A DNA stretch of 64,000 nucleotides, from assembly GCF_963583255.1 (NCBI RefSeq), contig NC_084806.1, positions 14,481,317-14,545,316 on the forward strand, in the 5' to 3' direction. This DNA comes from Pyrus communis (taxonomy: Eukaryota > Streptophyta > Magnoliopsida > Rosales > Rosaceae). The translations under genes and the position numbers were made by a program. Of this stretch, positions 31,501 to 41,204 are shown piece by piece. A model generated the notes under the pieces. The model saw nothing but the letters and a program-made list of their open reading frames with translations, did no database searches and was not told where the DNA came from. Each line of letters opens with the position of its first letter. Within the stretch, counting starts at the first letter, position 1.

Positions 31501-33019
31501 ATGGTATAAGGACTTAAAAAATTAAAATACGGAAATGTATGATGAATATAACGGTGTTTAACTATAAAAAAAAAAAAATGAAATTATGACAATTTTTTTT
31601 TTTAATTTTCAAGTTGTTAAAAAACATGTAGACGGGTGAAAAAAGTGTAATGGTAAAAAAAAGATAAATGGGTTAAAAAGGGTAAATGGATAGACGGGTA
31701 TTAAACATCTATTGTTAAATGGGTATGCGGTTGTGGATATGGTTAACCATTTATAAACGGTTAAGGGTATGGGTATAACCGTTTAACCAATTACCCAACG
31801 GCTAAACGGTTATGCGGGTATGAGCATAAACGTTTATGGATAAATAACCGCGGTTACCCGTCCGTCATAACCGTTGCCCATCCTTAGCTGGAAGAGAAGG
31901 ACATTGATTTATGAATAGTTGAAATTTTGGTCTAGCGAAATGGATATGACAAATGATTCTCATCCCAGTTGTTGCATTTTGTTTTCTGTGTCTAATTTGC
32001 AGAGACATTACTATGGAGTACTCAGACCACGTTCACAAATTAGGTGTCACTTTATTTGAATTGTTATCAGAGGCACTTGGGCTTAAATCTGATCACCTTC
32101 TAAGTTTGGATTGTGCAAAGGGACATCTTATTCTCACTCACTACTATCCGCCATGCCCCGAGCCTGAACTAACTATGGGCACTACCAAACACTCAGATCC
32201 AGATTTTCTGACCATCCTACTTCAAGATCATATTGGTGGCCTCCAGATTCTGTTTCAAAACCAGTGGATCGATGTTCCTCCTGTGCCGGGAGCTCTAGTA
32301 GTCAACATCGGAGATCTCTTGCAGGCAAGCCCCTCTAGTTCCTACATATCTTCTTAACAACTCTAACATGCATATCAGCAGCATTGCATTACATGCGATA
32401 CTCGTTGGCTGCAAATTTGCTAATAAGCACTTCATTAAGTACATTTTTATTTTGGAGTCGAACATAAGGTTCATTGATAGAATAAAATGTTGCAAGAAAT
32501 AAACATAAAATTTAGCTGCAAGTAGGCCAATCTTAGAAGGTAATCGGATTTAAGCCAAGTGCCTCTGATAGTAATTACACTTCGTTTATTCTATCTAGGC
32601 CACAAACATTTTAATTGGGTTCTTCATTGTAGGCTGGGCTTATATGAGCACTTCAAAATAGTCATCATGCACTTTTTGACACGTGCAACATGTTGTACAA
32701 CTATATATGTCAAACCATTTGTTGTTCGATTCCTGTAAATTTTTTTATTGTGTTCTTGTAGCTTATATCCAATGACAGATTTAAGAGCGTAGAACATCAA
32801 GTGCTTGCCAACTATGGAGGACCAAGAGTATCCATTGCATGCTTTTTCACCCTTCATCTTTACCCATCCGCAAGGCTGTACGGCCCCATCAAGAATTTGT
32901 TATCAGAAGATCATCCACCTGTGTACAGGGAAACCTCACTGCAAGACTTCATTTCGTACTACGAAAGAAAGGGGCTTGACGGGAACTCTGCACTAACACA
33001 TTTCAAATGGCGAAGGTAA
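25539..33019 (+). CDS. ACO-h3: 2-oxoglutarate/Fe(II) dioxygenase, 1-aminocyclopropane-1-carboxylate oxidase homolog (three exons, giant first intron)
   Basis: Exons 25539-26089, 32003-32324 and 32762-33019 fuse in frame (TTGCAG|A gives R184) to 376 aa. DIOX_N carries [11 protein letters not shown]. The iron site is H247-x-D249 (KHSDP) and H303 (VEHQV), and R313-x-S315 binds 2-oxoglutarate. The start at 25539 is the first ATG; M11 (25569) is an alternative. Intron 1 is GT-AG and 5.9 kb, full of transposon DNA. Intron 2 has a GC donor (TTGCAG|GCAAGC), as in ACO-h1. Exon 2 is 322 bp in both. Exon 3 ends HFKWRR. Exon 1 might instead belong to a lost copy, but the perfect phase and absence of other exons support one gene. 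Whether the long intron is spliced needs transcripts. The substrate is unknown. Confidence 0.82.
26230..26470. repeat. hAT-like repeat fragment rich in 'TCCCGAAA/CCGAAT' words
   Basis: TTCCCGAAAGTTCCGAATC, AATCCCGAAACTGAACC and GGTTCGGGACCGAAT are typical of the family represented by the element at 30485-31254. No clear ends were found. It lies in intron 1 of ACO-h3. Confidence 0.5.
27356..27600. repeat. Three tandem 73-bp repeats derived from a MITE end
   Basis: Units start at 27356, 27429 and 27502 with AGATTTTTCAATGT, then RGCTGGTACA or GACTGGTACACGG, GTGGTAC, CACGTG or similar, and ACTATAYAAATGGTAGAATAC. The period is 73 bp. The unit matches the terminal part of the MITE at 27638-27807. 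Confidence 0.85.
27638..27807 (-). mobile_element. MITE carrying a CACGTG motif, intron 1 of ACO-h3
   Basis: The left end GAGAAAATTTTCATTGTAAC and the reversed right end GGGGAGATTTTTCAAAGTGA are imperfect inverted repeats, followed inward by TACGAGTGGTGCATCACGTG and TACACGGAGTGGTACATCAT. It is about 170 bp with no ORF. Relatives occur at 27356-27600 and 45222-45398. Confidence 0.7.
28431..28490 (+). repeat. 28-bp tandem duplication
   Basis: CTCCCTTGTTTCTCCACC followed by TCTATCAGT is present twice in direct succession. It precedes a short frame starting MAPWVSSMAKAYPWLKKLYQ at 28489, which resembles no protein I know and is probably chance or a stray exon. Confidence 0.75.
28850..29480 (+). 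repeat. LTR-like sequence, possible solo LTR
   Basis: The text GAGAGTTAAACACTC, GTAATCTTCACTTGTTTAG, GATGTAGGCTTTCACGCCG, AACCACGTTAATCCCGTG is typical of the 3' part of a plant copia LTR. No target duplication or internal coding DNA was identified, and the borders are guesses. Confidence 0.35.
29740..30060 (+). repeat. LTR-like sequence, type uncertain
   Basis: AAGTGGCCGGTCCC, a palindrome GCCGGCC near a TATATATAG, and ACTTTGGCATCGGAGATTC look like the promoter/R region of a gypsy-type LTR. No partner LTR was found, so this may be a fragment. Confidence 0.35.
30485..31254. mobile_element. hAT-like non-autonomous element
   Basis: The ends are TAGGGTGGAAAAAAATACCG and (reverse) TAGGATTGACTCGGTATGG. 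Flanks are CATGTTTC and ATGTTCTC, an imperfect 8-bp duplication. The interior is full of ATCCCGAAA and TTTGGGATT words, and no transposase frame was seen. It interrupts the right arm of the 27042-31310 inverted repeat. Confidence 0.6.
31600..31895. repeat. hAT-end-like repeat ('GGTTATGGGTATAACCGTTT')
   Basis: Repeated TAACCGTTTA, GGGTATGGGTATAACC and a close CGTTGCCCATCCTTA resemble one end of the hAT family at 46118-47163. It lies just before exon 2 of ACO-h3. Confidence 0.5.
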
Positions 33020-33059
33020 AAACAAGGGATTTGGAAGATGTACGAATTTATATTAAATG

Positions 33060-33240
33060 TGAGTTTTTATAGGATTGTATTTACTTTGAGGACAAGTTAA
33101 TCCTCTACTCATTATCTACTATAAATAAAGGCACCATGTGGAGGCATAAGAACACACATAAGGATCCCTACAATTTCTCCATTGTGTGTCTTGTTGCCTC
33201 ACCCTCTTCTCCCTCAGTTAAATATAGGCCACAACATGTC
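33060..33240 (+). repeat. LTR-like fragment downstream of ACO-h3
   Basis: AGGATTGTATTTACTTTGAG, TATAAATAAAGGCACCATG and a 3' end ATAGGCCACAACA followed by TGTCATCAGCACG look like the end of an LTR and a primer-binding-site region. No coding part or second LTR follows. AATAAAG near 33123 may also provide the polyadenylation signal of ACO-h3. Confidence 0.4.
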
Positions 33241-33559
33241 ATCAGCACGTTCCTACGCTATGCTACAGTATTTGAAGGAGAATTTCTACTACAAACTAGT
33301 TCATCAATATCATCACGCAATTCGGGTTCTTCCAAAAAAAAAGGTTTTAATTTGAGATTTTTGCAACCTTGATTACATGAACCATCACCATACTGCAAGA
33401 GCCATCTTTACGTTTTACAAATTTTAGATTCTACATAATTGTTTATGCATTATATCCATAATACTGCAATTATATGAATTGGTATTGTGATTAATTAGAT
33501 AACTATTTTCAAAAACCTAGTGAGCAGCGGCTCGAAGCCGCGTCGTCGAGCCACCAACA

Positions 33560-33835
33560 CTCAAGGCCAACAACCTAAGGCCATCTCCAACCGAAGGGTC
33601 CAGAAGGTCGAAAATAACCCGAAAACCTTCTCTAACAGAGGGCTAGACCAGAGGGCTTGTGAAATCTGAAAGGCCCCACAGAATCTGAAAGTGCCAAAGG
33701 GCTAGAGGGTTGACTGCATGCAGCTAACCAGCCAGCCCGGGGCTGGCCAGAAAATAGAGCAATCTTGCATGGTTTCAACTGCTTCTTCCTCACACGTCGC
33801 ACTGTCAAGATAATGAAGCTCACCAACACCAAGCA
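33560..33835. repeat. MITE-like repeat ('AAGGCCATCTCCAACCGAAG')
   Basis: The phrase AAGGCCATCTCCAACCGAAG followed by AGGGCTAGACCAGAGGGC and AAAGGGCTAGAGGGTTG is of a kind often met as small dispersed elements in plants. No clear terminal inverted repeat or duplication was resolved. Confidence 0.4.
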
Positions 33836-34199
33836 ACGAAGGGATGAGTGAGTGGTCGACTACATCAACTGTTGGCATGCATTATGCCCTAATTGAAGGA
33901 TCATCTCTAAGAGATGTCTTCCATAGGGATGTGCATACAAGGAATGCATTGGGGTTTGCAATACATCCTTGAAGGGATCAAACCTCATACCATTAAGAAC
34001 TAGCCACTCGAGCTCATAACATGGAGCTAAGCATCGCAAACCACGATGAAAGGAATGATACAGTTGGTGACAAGATGTCTTCTTCAAAGAAACCCATCAC
34101 AGAGTCTATGGCGATAAGCACTGGTCTGTTCGATTCCTCTTTACGAGACAAGAAGGGTATGAAGAAGGTTGAGTCAAGTCAAGTCTAAGAAAGGCCACG

Positions 34200-34800
34200 A
34201 CGCATACTGAAAGAAGTGGAAGAGAAAAAGTATCATTTTCCCAACTTAGACGTCGCTTCTATGTTGGAAGATTTGCTCCAAAAGAAGGTGATTTAGTTGC
34301 CAGAGTGTAAGTGGCCTAGAGAGATGAATCGCATGCACAACCCAAGATACTGCAAGTCATCCAATGGAAAAGTGCTTTGTGCTGAATGATCTCATCATGA
34401 AGTTGGCCCAAGAATGAATCATCAAGCTAGATCTTGACGATGTGATGGAGAAAACCATACCATCGTCACTTTTAGCTCTTTCGACTCAATATCTTCACCT
34501 CGATTGCTAGGGGCATGCTCTAAAACCATGCAAGTCAAGCCAAATGAAGTTGAAGGATGGACCTAGGTCACTCCGAGGAAGTCGCACAAGAAGCATACGT
34601 TTCATCTGCAACTTGACTAATCAAAGAGAAGGCAAATGAGCTCTTGTCAACGCTTGGAGCCACATGAAAGTGTTAAAGATGATGAAATTTCACTCAAAAA
34701 TCGTACGTCCCACATCATGATGCTCACTTTCTTCCCTGAAGACTTCTTCAATGAATCGATCAAGACTCCTTGCTATGAAGTCTACGAGGAACACCTTTCC
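34200..34800 (+). pseudogene. Tat-like gypsy gag/pol remnant
   Basis: The plus-strand text around 34220-34400 follows the family pattern YHFP..D...ML.DLL.KK.I.LPE(C)K.P.EMNR..(D/N)P.YCK. Further on, TIVTFSSFDSISSP (about 34460) and MMLTFFPEDFFNE (about 34720) match conserved blocks before the protease. Stops occur, for example after KKVI and LCAE, and frames change. It is a fragment with no catalytic domain. Confidence 0.65.
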
Positions 34801-34869
34801 AACATAATTTGACAAATTCACACCAAAGCTCCTTGCCTGCATGAGCTAAAACTGCACTAGGCACAAATG

Positions 34870-35125
34870 TTCCTGGCCTGCAAGAGCCTAAATTGCGTAT
34901 GGCACAAAAAAAATGAAAAAAAATGTTTGTTGAGTTGAAAAACCCGAAAGGGCGTCTCAAGCAAAAGTCAGGACACAAAAAAAAAAATGAAGAAAAAAAG
35001 TCTTTAGAGTTGAAAACAGGGTGACTCAAGCAAAAGTTAGAACACACAAAAAAAGTCTGTTGAGTTGAAAACCTGAAAGGTCGACTCAAGCAAAAGTTTG
35101 GACACAAAACAAGAAAAAAATAGAG
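34870..35125. repeat. Imperfect tandem repeat of about 75 bp in the gypsy remnant
   Basis: Three copies contain TTGAGTTGAAAA, (C)CCGAAAGGGCG or similar, CTCAAGCAAAAGT and ACACAAAA. They are separated by A-rich runs. Confidence 0.75.
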
Positions 35126-35429
35126 AAAAATAGAAACAAACATATCTAAACTACGTGATGACTTGATCCCTCCTTAAAATGAGGGTACGTAGGCAACTCA
35201 AACTCTTAACATCGAGTTAAGTCACATCAAAATAAAAATAGGGGTTCCAACCTTTGAGGTAAAGATGCAAGACCAAGCCATCACTCCGAGACTAAGTCTT
35301 TGAATATTGTACCGTTGAATCTTGAGCAAGCCTTTTAATGTCTTCAATGTATTAGCGTCTTCCATGGACAAGCAAGCGGCAAGAGCAATGTGGAGAAAAG
35401 AGTCTCGGAGGTGATGCAATCATAAAGGT

Positions 35430-35780
35430 AGTGCAAGGCAATGCAGTCCCAGAGGCAGTGTGAGTGCAAAGACACTTGCAACAGTGACATCACAGTTTGT
35501 CATCACAGCGGTTCGTCCTCGCAAACAGCGATGTGTCCTCAAAGGCAGCAACGTGTCCTTATCCTCGCAGGTAATGGCGTGTCCTTGAAGGAAGTGGCAT
35601 GTCCTTGCTTCACAGTGGCATTAAAGCTTGTTGTCATAGCGGCATTGCAACAACATCACAACTTGTATTCATAGCTTGTTGTCATAGTGGCTCGTCCTTG
35701 CAGGCATCAGTGAGTCCTTGTCTTCACAGGCAGCGGCGTGTCTTCGTCTTCCCAGGCAGCAACGACAGCAAGACAATAGT
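35430..35780. repeat. Degenerate short repeats ('GGCAGCGGCGTGTCCTTG')
   Basis: Related phrases such as GCAGCAACGTGTCCTTA, GGTAATGGCGTGTCCTTG, GAAGTGGCATGTCCTTG and GGCAGCGGCGTGTCTTCG recur at spacings of about 30 bp, alternating with TTGTTGTCATAGYGGC. Open frames here are by-products of the repetition. Confidence 0.6.
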
Positions 35781-36141
35781 GATCTTCGTTGCAGCAAGGA
35801 AAAAGCAACAACACAAAATTGTAGCAAAAACAAACTCCAGAAGCTATGTAGTCCAAAATCAATGCAAACGCAGAAAGAGCACCTAAGAAAAAAATTTAGA
35901 ATATGAAAAAAAAAAAAGTCGAAAAAAATAAATAAATAAAGAAGAGGAAGAGAAAAGTCGAAAAAAAAAAGAGAAGAGAAGAAAAAAAAAATAACTCTTC
36001 TTCGAATCTCTCAGAAAGCAAGAGGGAGAGCTGGAATTGTGTGGTTTTGGTTTATTCATGCTAATCAATTTATAGGCACACAACTACTTGGAGTACAAGC
36101 AATCATCAAAGCCTTCCACTAAGAGGAAAGAAAATCCCACC

Positions 36142-36148
<7 letters not shown>

Positions 36149-36191
<43 letters not shown>
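36149..36191. repeat. (AT)n microsatellite
   Basis: About twenty uninterrupted TA units. Such tracts are usually polymorphic in length. Confidence 0.95.
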
Positions 36192-36193
<2 letters not shown>

Positions 36194-36309
36194 GATGGCA
36201 CAAAAGCAGCCGGACGATCCTAATGCTCCAATTGGGTATTTCAAATCAAGCTCAGTTATTTGCTTAAAGATACTAGGCACTCCATTCATAAGTAGGGGAG
36301 AGCAAAAGG

Positions 36310-36790
36310 AAGCATGTCAAAGCTCTGGATCAAAATCTAAATACCCAAACAATCGTGTTCTACATCAAGCTCGTGTAGATTCAACAAGCACAACAAATGT
36401 GTGTCAATTCATCCACACCAAAGTCGAAGACCACCTACCACGTGAAGCTCCTCGTGGAACCATTTCCTTCAAGAACAAGCCTTAATGGCCCTTGAAGAAA
36501 TGACAAGTCTGATTCAAGATCAAGTGTCCACCACCCTTGGATCAAATTCGACTCCAAAGAAATGAAGCAAAGCCAAATCTTTAGGGGAAACTAGAAAGCT
36601 CTCTGGTCAAAGAAAACACTCATGTTCTTCATCAAGCTCGTGGAGAATCATCAAGCATAACAAACACGTGTTGATTCATCCACTATCAAAGCTGAAGATC
36701 ACTAGCCACATGAAGCTCCTCGTGGTTTTGTTTCATTCAAGACCAAGCCTCTATGGCCCTTGAAGAAACTTCCAGCCCAATCCAAGATCA
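36310..36790. repeat. Tandem duplication of about 180-260 bp in the gypsy remnant
   Basis: Both copies have CATCAAGCTCGTG, ATCAAGCA or CAACAAGCACAACAAA, TTCATCCAC, GAAGCTCCTCGTGG, TTCAAGAMCAAGCCT and ATGGCCCTTGAAG in the same order (36366-36496 and 36637-36772). Confidence 0.75.
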
Positions 36791-36918
36791 AGCCTCGATA
36801 GCCCTTGAATTGACATCTACATTGAGAGACTTCAAAGCATAGTGGTCAAATACATTTACTATGCAAGTGACTTCAAAACGCACCTTCTACACGTGAAATA
36901 AATGTAAGTGGGGGCATT

Positions 36919-37650
36919 TGTAGACCTCGAACTTTCGGTGAAATAAATGTGTCCCAAACACATTAATTTTTGACATGAGAAGGCTTACGTAGCATACAAG
37001 GGCTTACATGACATATGACTCATCAAGACTAGACAAGTTATCAAGGATACATGTCAACGATTGGTGGAAATTAATATTTGATTTTAATTTAGATTAAACA
37101 AATTAATTAATTTAAATTAAAGTAAATAGAAATGCCAAATTGGGCAAGATTGATTATTTGATTTTATTTAAATTTAATAATTGATTTATTGATTGATTAA
37201 TGAAAATAAATCATGAATCAAGCCACAAATCAAGTACAAATCCATCCATATGCAATGCTTGGAAAATCTATAAATACAAGGCCCCCAAGGCAAAGGAAAG
37301 GGATCCATAAATCATTCAAACATCCAGACGCTGCCAAAGCTCAAGCACCCAAATCCTCAAAACACTTTGAAGAGAGAAAGCTCTCTGTGTTTTTCACCAA
37401 ACCTTCAAAGAATCATCAAGCACTACTACTTGTGCTGATCCTTCAAATCGCCAAAACCTCGCAATAACTGTTTATCCGAGATCAAGTCATCATGACCCTT
37501 GGATTAACAACCTACAGATCTACATATTTTTTGAAGATCGATTCAGAATAAACTTGTAAACAGATATTGTAACCTTACAAATTCATTAATACAATACAAT
37601 TATTTTGTACACGTGTTATTGTCTTATTTGTCAGGATTTTCGTATTTACA
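36919..37650 (+). repeat. LTR of the Tat-like gypsy remnant (3' copy)
   Basis: It begins TGTAGACCTCGAAC after a purine run and ends CGTATTTACA, so it has canonical TG...CA ends. It includes CTATAAATACAAGGCC, a likely TATA region (about 37270). The partner LTR was not found, so no age estimate is possible. Confidence 0.65.
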
Positions 37651-37705
37651 ACCCCATCAAAAATCTGATTCCTGAAGTTGAAACTCTGCTGGAATTGTAA
37701 CTAAT

Positions 37706-37812
37706 AGGAACACCATTATTGACAAAGCTAGTAGGACAATCATAATGACAAAGCTAATAGGACAATCATTATTGACAAAGCTAACAGGAACACCATTATT
37801 GACAAAGCTACT
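37706..37812. repeat. Four-copy minisatellite of 26-27 bp upstream of ACO-h4
   Basis: The unit AGGAMMACCATTATTGACA followed by AAGCTAVT repeats four times with small changes (AGGAACACC or AGGACAATC at the start). It ends about 175 bp before the ACO-h4 start codon. Confidence 0.85.
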
Positions 37813-38676
37813 GTCTGTCATTGCTTATTAAAATATATATGTCTGAGTCGTCCAACATTTGAAGCAGTGAAATCGTTTTAGTTAGTGGAAATATGCAAAT
37901 TGGAACATATTTTCCACATTAAAAAGCTTGAGCCAGAGGGCCGGACAATATTTCCACACTTGATCAAGTTTTCTAGTATTGAAAAGTTCATGGATATCAA
38001 GGCTGCTGGGCATGGAGAAAACGACCGAGCCGAAGAGGCTTTTGATGTGACTATGGCTGGTGTCAAAGGCCTCGTTGATGCCGGCACAGTTCACGTACCC
38101 AGGATATTCATAGGGCCACCTAATGAGCTCACCCAGTTTGCCATGTGTTACGAACCGAACATGCAAATTCCAGTCATTGATCTCCATGGCACCCATAAGC
38201 AGATTGTGGATGAAGTTCGGACCGTGTCCGAAACATGGGGATTCTTCCAAGTGGTCAATCATGGAGTCCCAGTGAGTGTACTGGAAGATATGATCTATGG
38301 AGTAGTCAAGTTTAACGAGCAGGATCTTGATGCCAAGAAAGTTTGGTATAACCGTGATCGAGCAAAAACTGTCAGATTCAATAGTAACTATGACGTGTAC
38401 CACGCACGAGCGGCTAATTGGAGGGACACTCTGATTTATACCAGGCCTGCTGCTGCTGTTGATGATTTATTCATCGTCATTTTGTCAATGCTATTGTTTG
38501 TGTCGTTGATGCTTTGGTGTATTTTCTTTTGGTTATTGGTTGCCTAATTTATTGATAAATTTATTATGTGTGGTGATTTTTACTGTTGATCCTTGCTTTT
38601 GAACTCAAGCTATACATGCACTTCTAATCCTATATTGTCCGATTGTCCGATAACATATGTTTATCTTGTTAATTTG

Positions 38677-38874
38677 TCTTATAACATAAGATGTTTATAT
38701 TCAACCCATGTGTCCTAGGTTCGAAACTTCCCTTTCATTTGAATTATTGTAATAATTTCGAGCTCTTCCAAATAATAGGAAAACATTTCAACCAAAAAAA
38801 AAAAAAAAAAAAAAAAAAAAAACAGAACAGAAGTTTAATTACTAAACTGTCTCATAACATAAAATGTTTATATT
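38677..38874 (+). mobile_element. Poly-A retroposon-like insertion with about 25-bp flanking repeats
   Basis: TCTTATAACATAAGATGTTT at 38677 and TCTCATAACATAAAATGTTT at 38850 are near-identical flanks (each continues ATATT). Between them lies TAGGTTCGAAACT, reminiscent of a tRNA B box, and a run of about 30 A at 38793-38822. It may be a SINE fragment. About 27 extra bases after the poly-A weaken the case. Confidence 0.4.
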
Positions 38875-38939
38875 ACCAAACTGTAAGTCTAAAGCACCTT
38901 TTATGCACATGATTTCCTAACCCACAAGAATTGTAGGGC

Positions 38940-39975
38940 TGTATTCAAATGATCAAAAATTGGTTTCAATAACAGAAAAACAAAGCTCCCTCTAAGAAGT
39001 TTGTCCTAATATATGTATAGGATGGCACAAACGTTAGTGAGATTTCGACAACTTTATGCGAAATTTATAATGGGGGCTCTTCGTAAGACGGTCTTCAAAA
39101 AAAAAAAATTTGAATAATGCATTGAAGCTAAAAAGAAATAACGAAACTGAAACAAACCTTAAAAATCATACTAATTATAAGTGTTCAAATATAATTGAAT
39201 TTAAAGAAAGCTACAATAATAAACATATTACTAAATAATCAAGAACCATTTCAATCTTAAAAAACCAAATGAACAAAAGTTTCAAAATGTCCAGCATTGA
39301 AGTTTCATTTAAAGGCGGTAGTTCATGCATCTTCTGCTGCAAAATCATCAATTAAACCTTCATAATCAAATTTTCTAAAAACCACTTTTAATAGATATCA
39401 AAGCAGCCCCATTTAAACTTTCTTGCAACATGGTTGATCGCAAAGTATGATTTTAGTAACTTTAACTTTGAGAAATTCATTTCCCCAATGCAAGGATAAC
39501 AGGTACAATAAAACAATTTGTATGCAATGGTTGCAGTGGAAAAATAATGCAGCATCTTCAACTAGTTTAATACATCAATGGATGACTTATTTCTTTCAGC
39601 AAACGCTATCATAAAAGACTCAACTCTACAAATAATGCATCCCCATCAACATAAAAGAAGTCAACTCTCTCCTAGGAAAGTTTTTAAAATGACAACAATA
39701 ATGTTTCAATTTATCATTGTCCATTGAATTTAACCTTTCATGATTGAATAAAAACCAAATATATCATCATAAGTTTGATATTTTTCAAACCTTCTCTTCG
39801 CTGAACCAATAGCTTGATCTATTATATATAAGAAGTGATAAACTCCAAGATTATTTCTCCATTGATTATTGAGTTGATTGGGATATGAGTCATCATCATG
39901 CTCATCAAAATGTTTTTTTCTACAAACTTCAAGCTTTTTTAGAAAAACGGAATCAATTTTTATAAATTTTGATAT
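38940..39975. other. Gene-free AT-rich stretch inside the ACO-h4 pseudogene
   Basis: No exon was seen. Several phrases (AAAATCATCAATTAAACC, TCAATTTATCATTGTCC) look like old transposon text read in reverse, but no domain can be named. Confidence 0.35.
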
Positions 39976-39984
39976 AATAATGTT

Positions 39985-40197
39985 ATATATATATATATAT
40001 ATATATAATTTTTTATTTTTTATTTTTTATTTTTATTTTGAACAAACGATATTATCTACACCAAATGAGAGGGGGTACGCTTAGCCTCACAATGGGCTAG
40101 CAATAATGTGATTTAAATTCATCTTTAGTGAGAATCAAATATAAGACCTCTTATTTACAAGTGAAAAGAAATACCACTAGGCCGTAGTTTAAGTGAC
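39985..40197 (-). mobile_element. SINE, family I, minus orientation, TSD AATAATGTT
   Basis: AATAATGTT flanks both ends (39976-39984 and 40198-40206). The plus strand starts with an (AT)n/T-rich tail followed by GAACAAACGATATTATCTAC. The reverse text ends in CCTAGTGGTATTTCTTTTCA (A-box like) with a degenerate B box. It shares its body (GAACAAACGATA, GGGCTARGC, GGTCT.ATA) with the SINE at 50313-50502. Confidence 0.85.
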
Positions 40198-41204
40198 AAT
40201 AATGTTTTATATTAGATAGCAAAAAAATTTTGAGAGACCCTTAAATTTTGGAGCTCTTTGCGATCGAACGCTTCGCTTTCCCAAAGCCACCTCTATAATA
40301 ATATAGTTATGTTAACACACCCTTCTATCAATTCAACTTTTGATGACTAGGAAAAATGTTCTTTTTTTATTTTTTTTGTGACCTTCTAACCCAAATCTGT
40401 TACATAATGGCTCACTCCTATACATGGAGATGAAACAGTTGAGTACACAAAGCATGTCATAAATTTGGGAGACCAACTTTTTGGATTATTATGGGAGGCT
40501 CTTGGGCTCAAACCAGACAACCTAAAGGAATTGGGATGTGCTAAAGATTATACCTGTGCGTGCCACTACTCTCCAGCATGCCCAGAACCAGAATTAACAA
40601 TGGGAAGCAGCAGGCACTCAGATCCTTATTTCCTGACTATTCACCTTCAAGATCAAATTGGTGGCCTTCAAGTCCTTCATGACAATCAGTGGGTTAATGT
40701 GAACCCAATTTCAGGTGGCTTGGTAGTAAATATAGGTGACCTTCTTCAGGTTTGTTACCAAATGCATTATTTTTGCTGCTATTGTAACGTTGTATATGTA
40801 TGTATATAGTCGCCAACTTTCTAAAGTTTCCTGAAAATTTGTCCAGGTTATGCCAAATGACAAGTTTTCAGAGTGTTCAACATAGAGTGCTTGAACCTCA
40901 ATCTGTAACACGGAAATAGAAGTAACAACTAACTTGAAATTGTTTAGGAGGACCATTTGGTTTTTTATTATGTGCTTGAGATATGGAGGAAATTAAAAAT
41001 GATACAACTTTAGTGAAAGAGTTGTAGAGCGAAGGTTGATACAACTTTGCAGTTAGAGTTAGGAATCATAACTCAATTGAACAATGGAGCAATTAGATCT
41101 ATGTCTAAAATTGAAGCTGTATTGTAAATTGAGGCTAATTGCAACTTACCTATATCCTAAGAAGACTACAAAAATTTCAAGTGAAACATATTTAAGATAT
41201 AATT

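Larger units (their letters stand above)
33850..37650 (+). mobile_element. Decayed Tat/Ogre-like Ty3/gypsy retrotransposon, 3' LTR present
   Basis: A gag-pol remnant at about 34200-34790 reads KYHFPNLDVASMLEDLLQKK, a stop, LPECKWPREMNRMHNPRYCK and later FFPEDFFNES, matching the region between gag and protease of Tat-type elements. The downstream non-coding half has several repeat blocks, a polypurine run AAGTGGGGGCATT and an LTR at 36919-37650. No 5' LTR, RT or integrase was recognised, so most of pol has been deleted. Confidence 0.7.
37990..40905 (+). pseudogene. ACO-h4: 2-oxoglutarate dioxygenase pseudogene
   Basis: Exon 1 starts at ATG 37990 (MDIKAAGHGENDRAEEAF) and follows the family through [12 protein letters not shown] to ANWRDTLIY (about 38440). 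It then leaves it: the usual end of the exon (P..PEELP.VC) and its donor are missing. Exon 2 (40428-40749) keeps the family length of exactly 322 bp, has RHSDP of the iron site and a GT donor, but the acceptor bases before it are GG instead of AG. Exon 3 survives only as about 50 bases (from 40849, PNDKF then QHRVL) with a frameshift and no C-terminal part. Loss of exon-1 end, splice site, second His and R-x-S makes it non-functional. The interval holds a poly-A retroposon and a SINE. Confidence 0.9.

Noticed and set aside
33860..34087. Minus-strand ORF with His/Leu-rich text
   Set aside because: It is opposite the decayed gypsy gag region and has no independent support.
34760..35143. Minus-strand Phe/Cys-rich ORF of 127 codons
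   Set aside because: It is created by the 75-bp tandem repeat of the gypsy remnant.
35441..35886. Ser/Cys-rich ORFs
   Set aside because: They arise from degenerate GGCAGCGGCGTGTCC repeats and have no domain.
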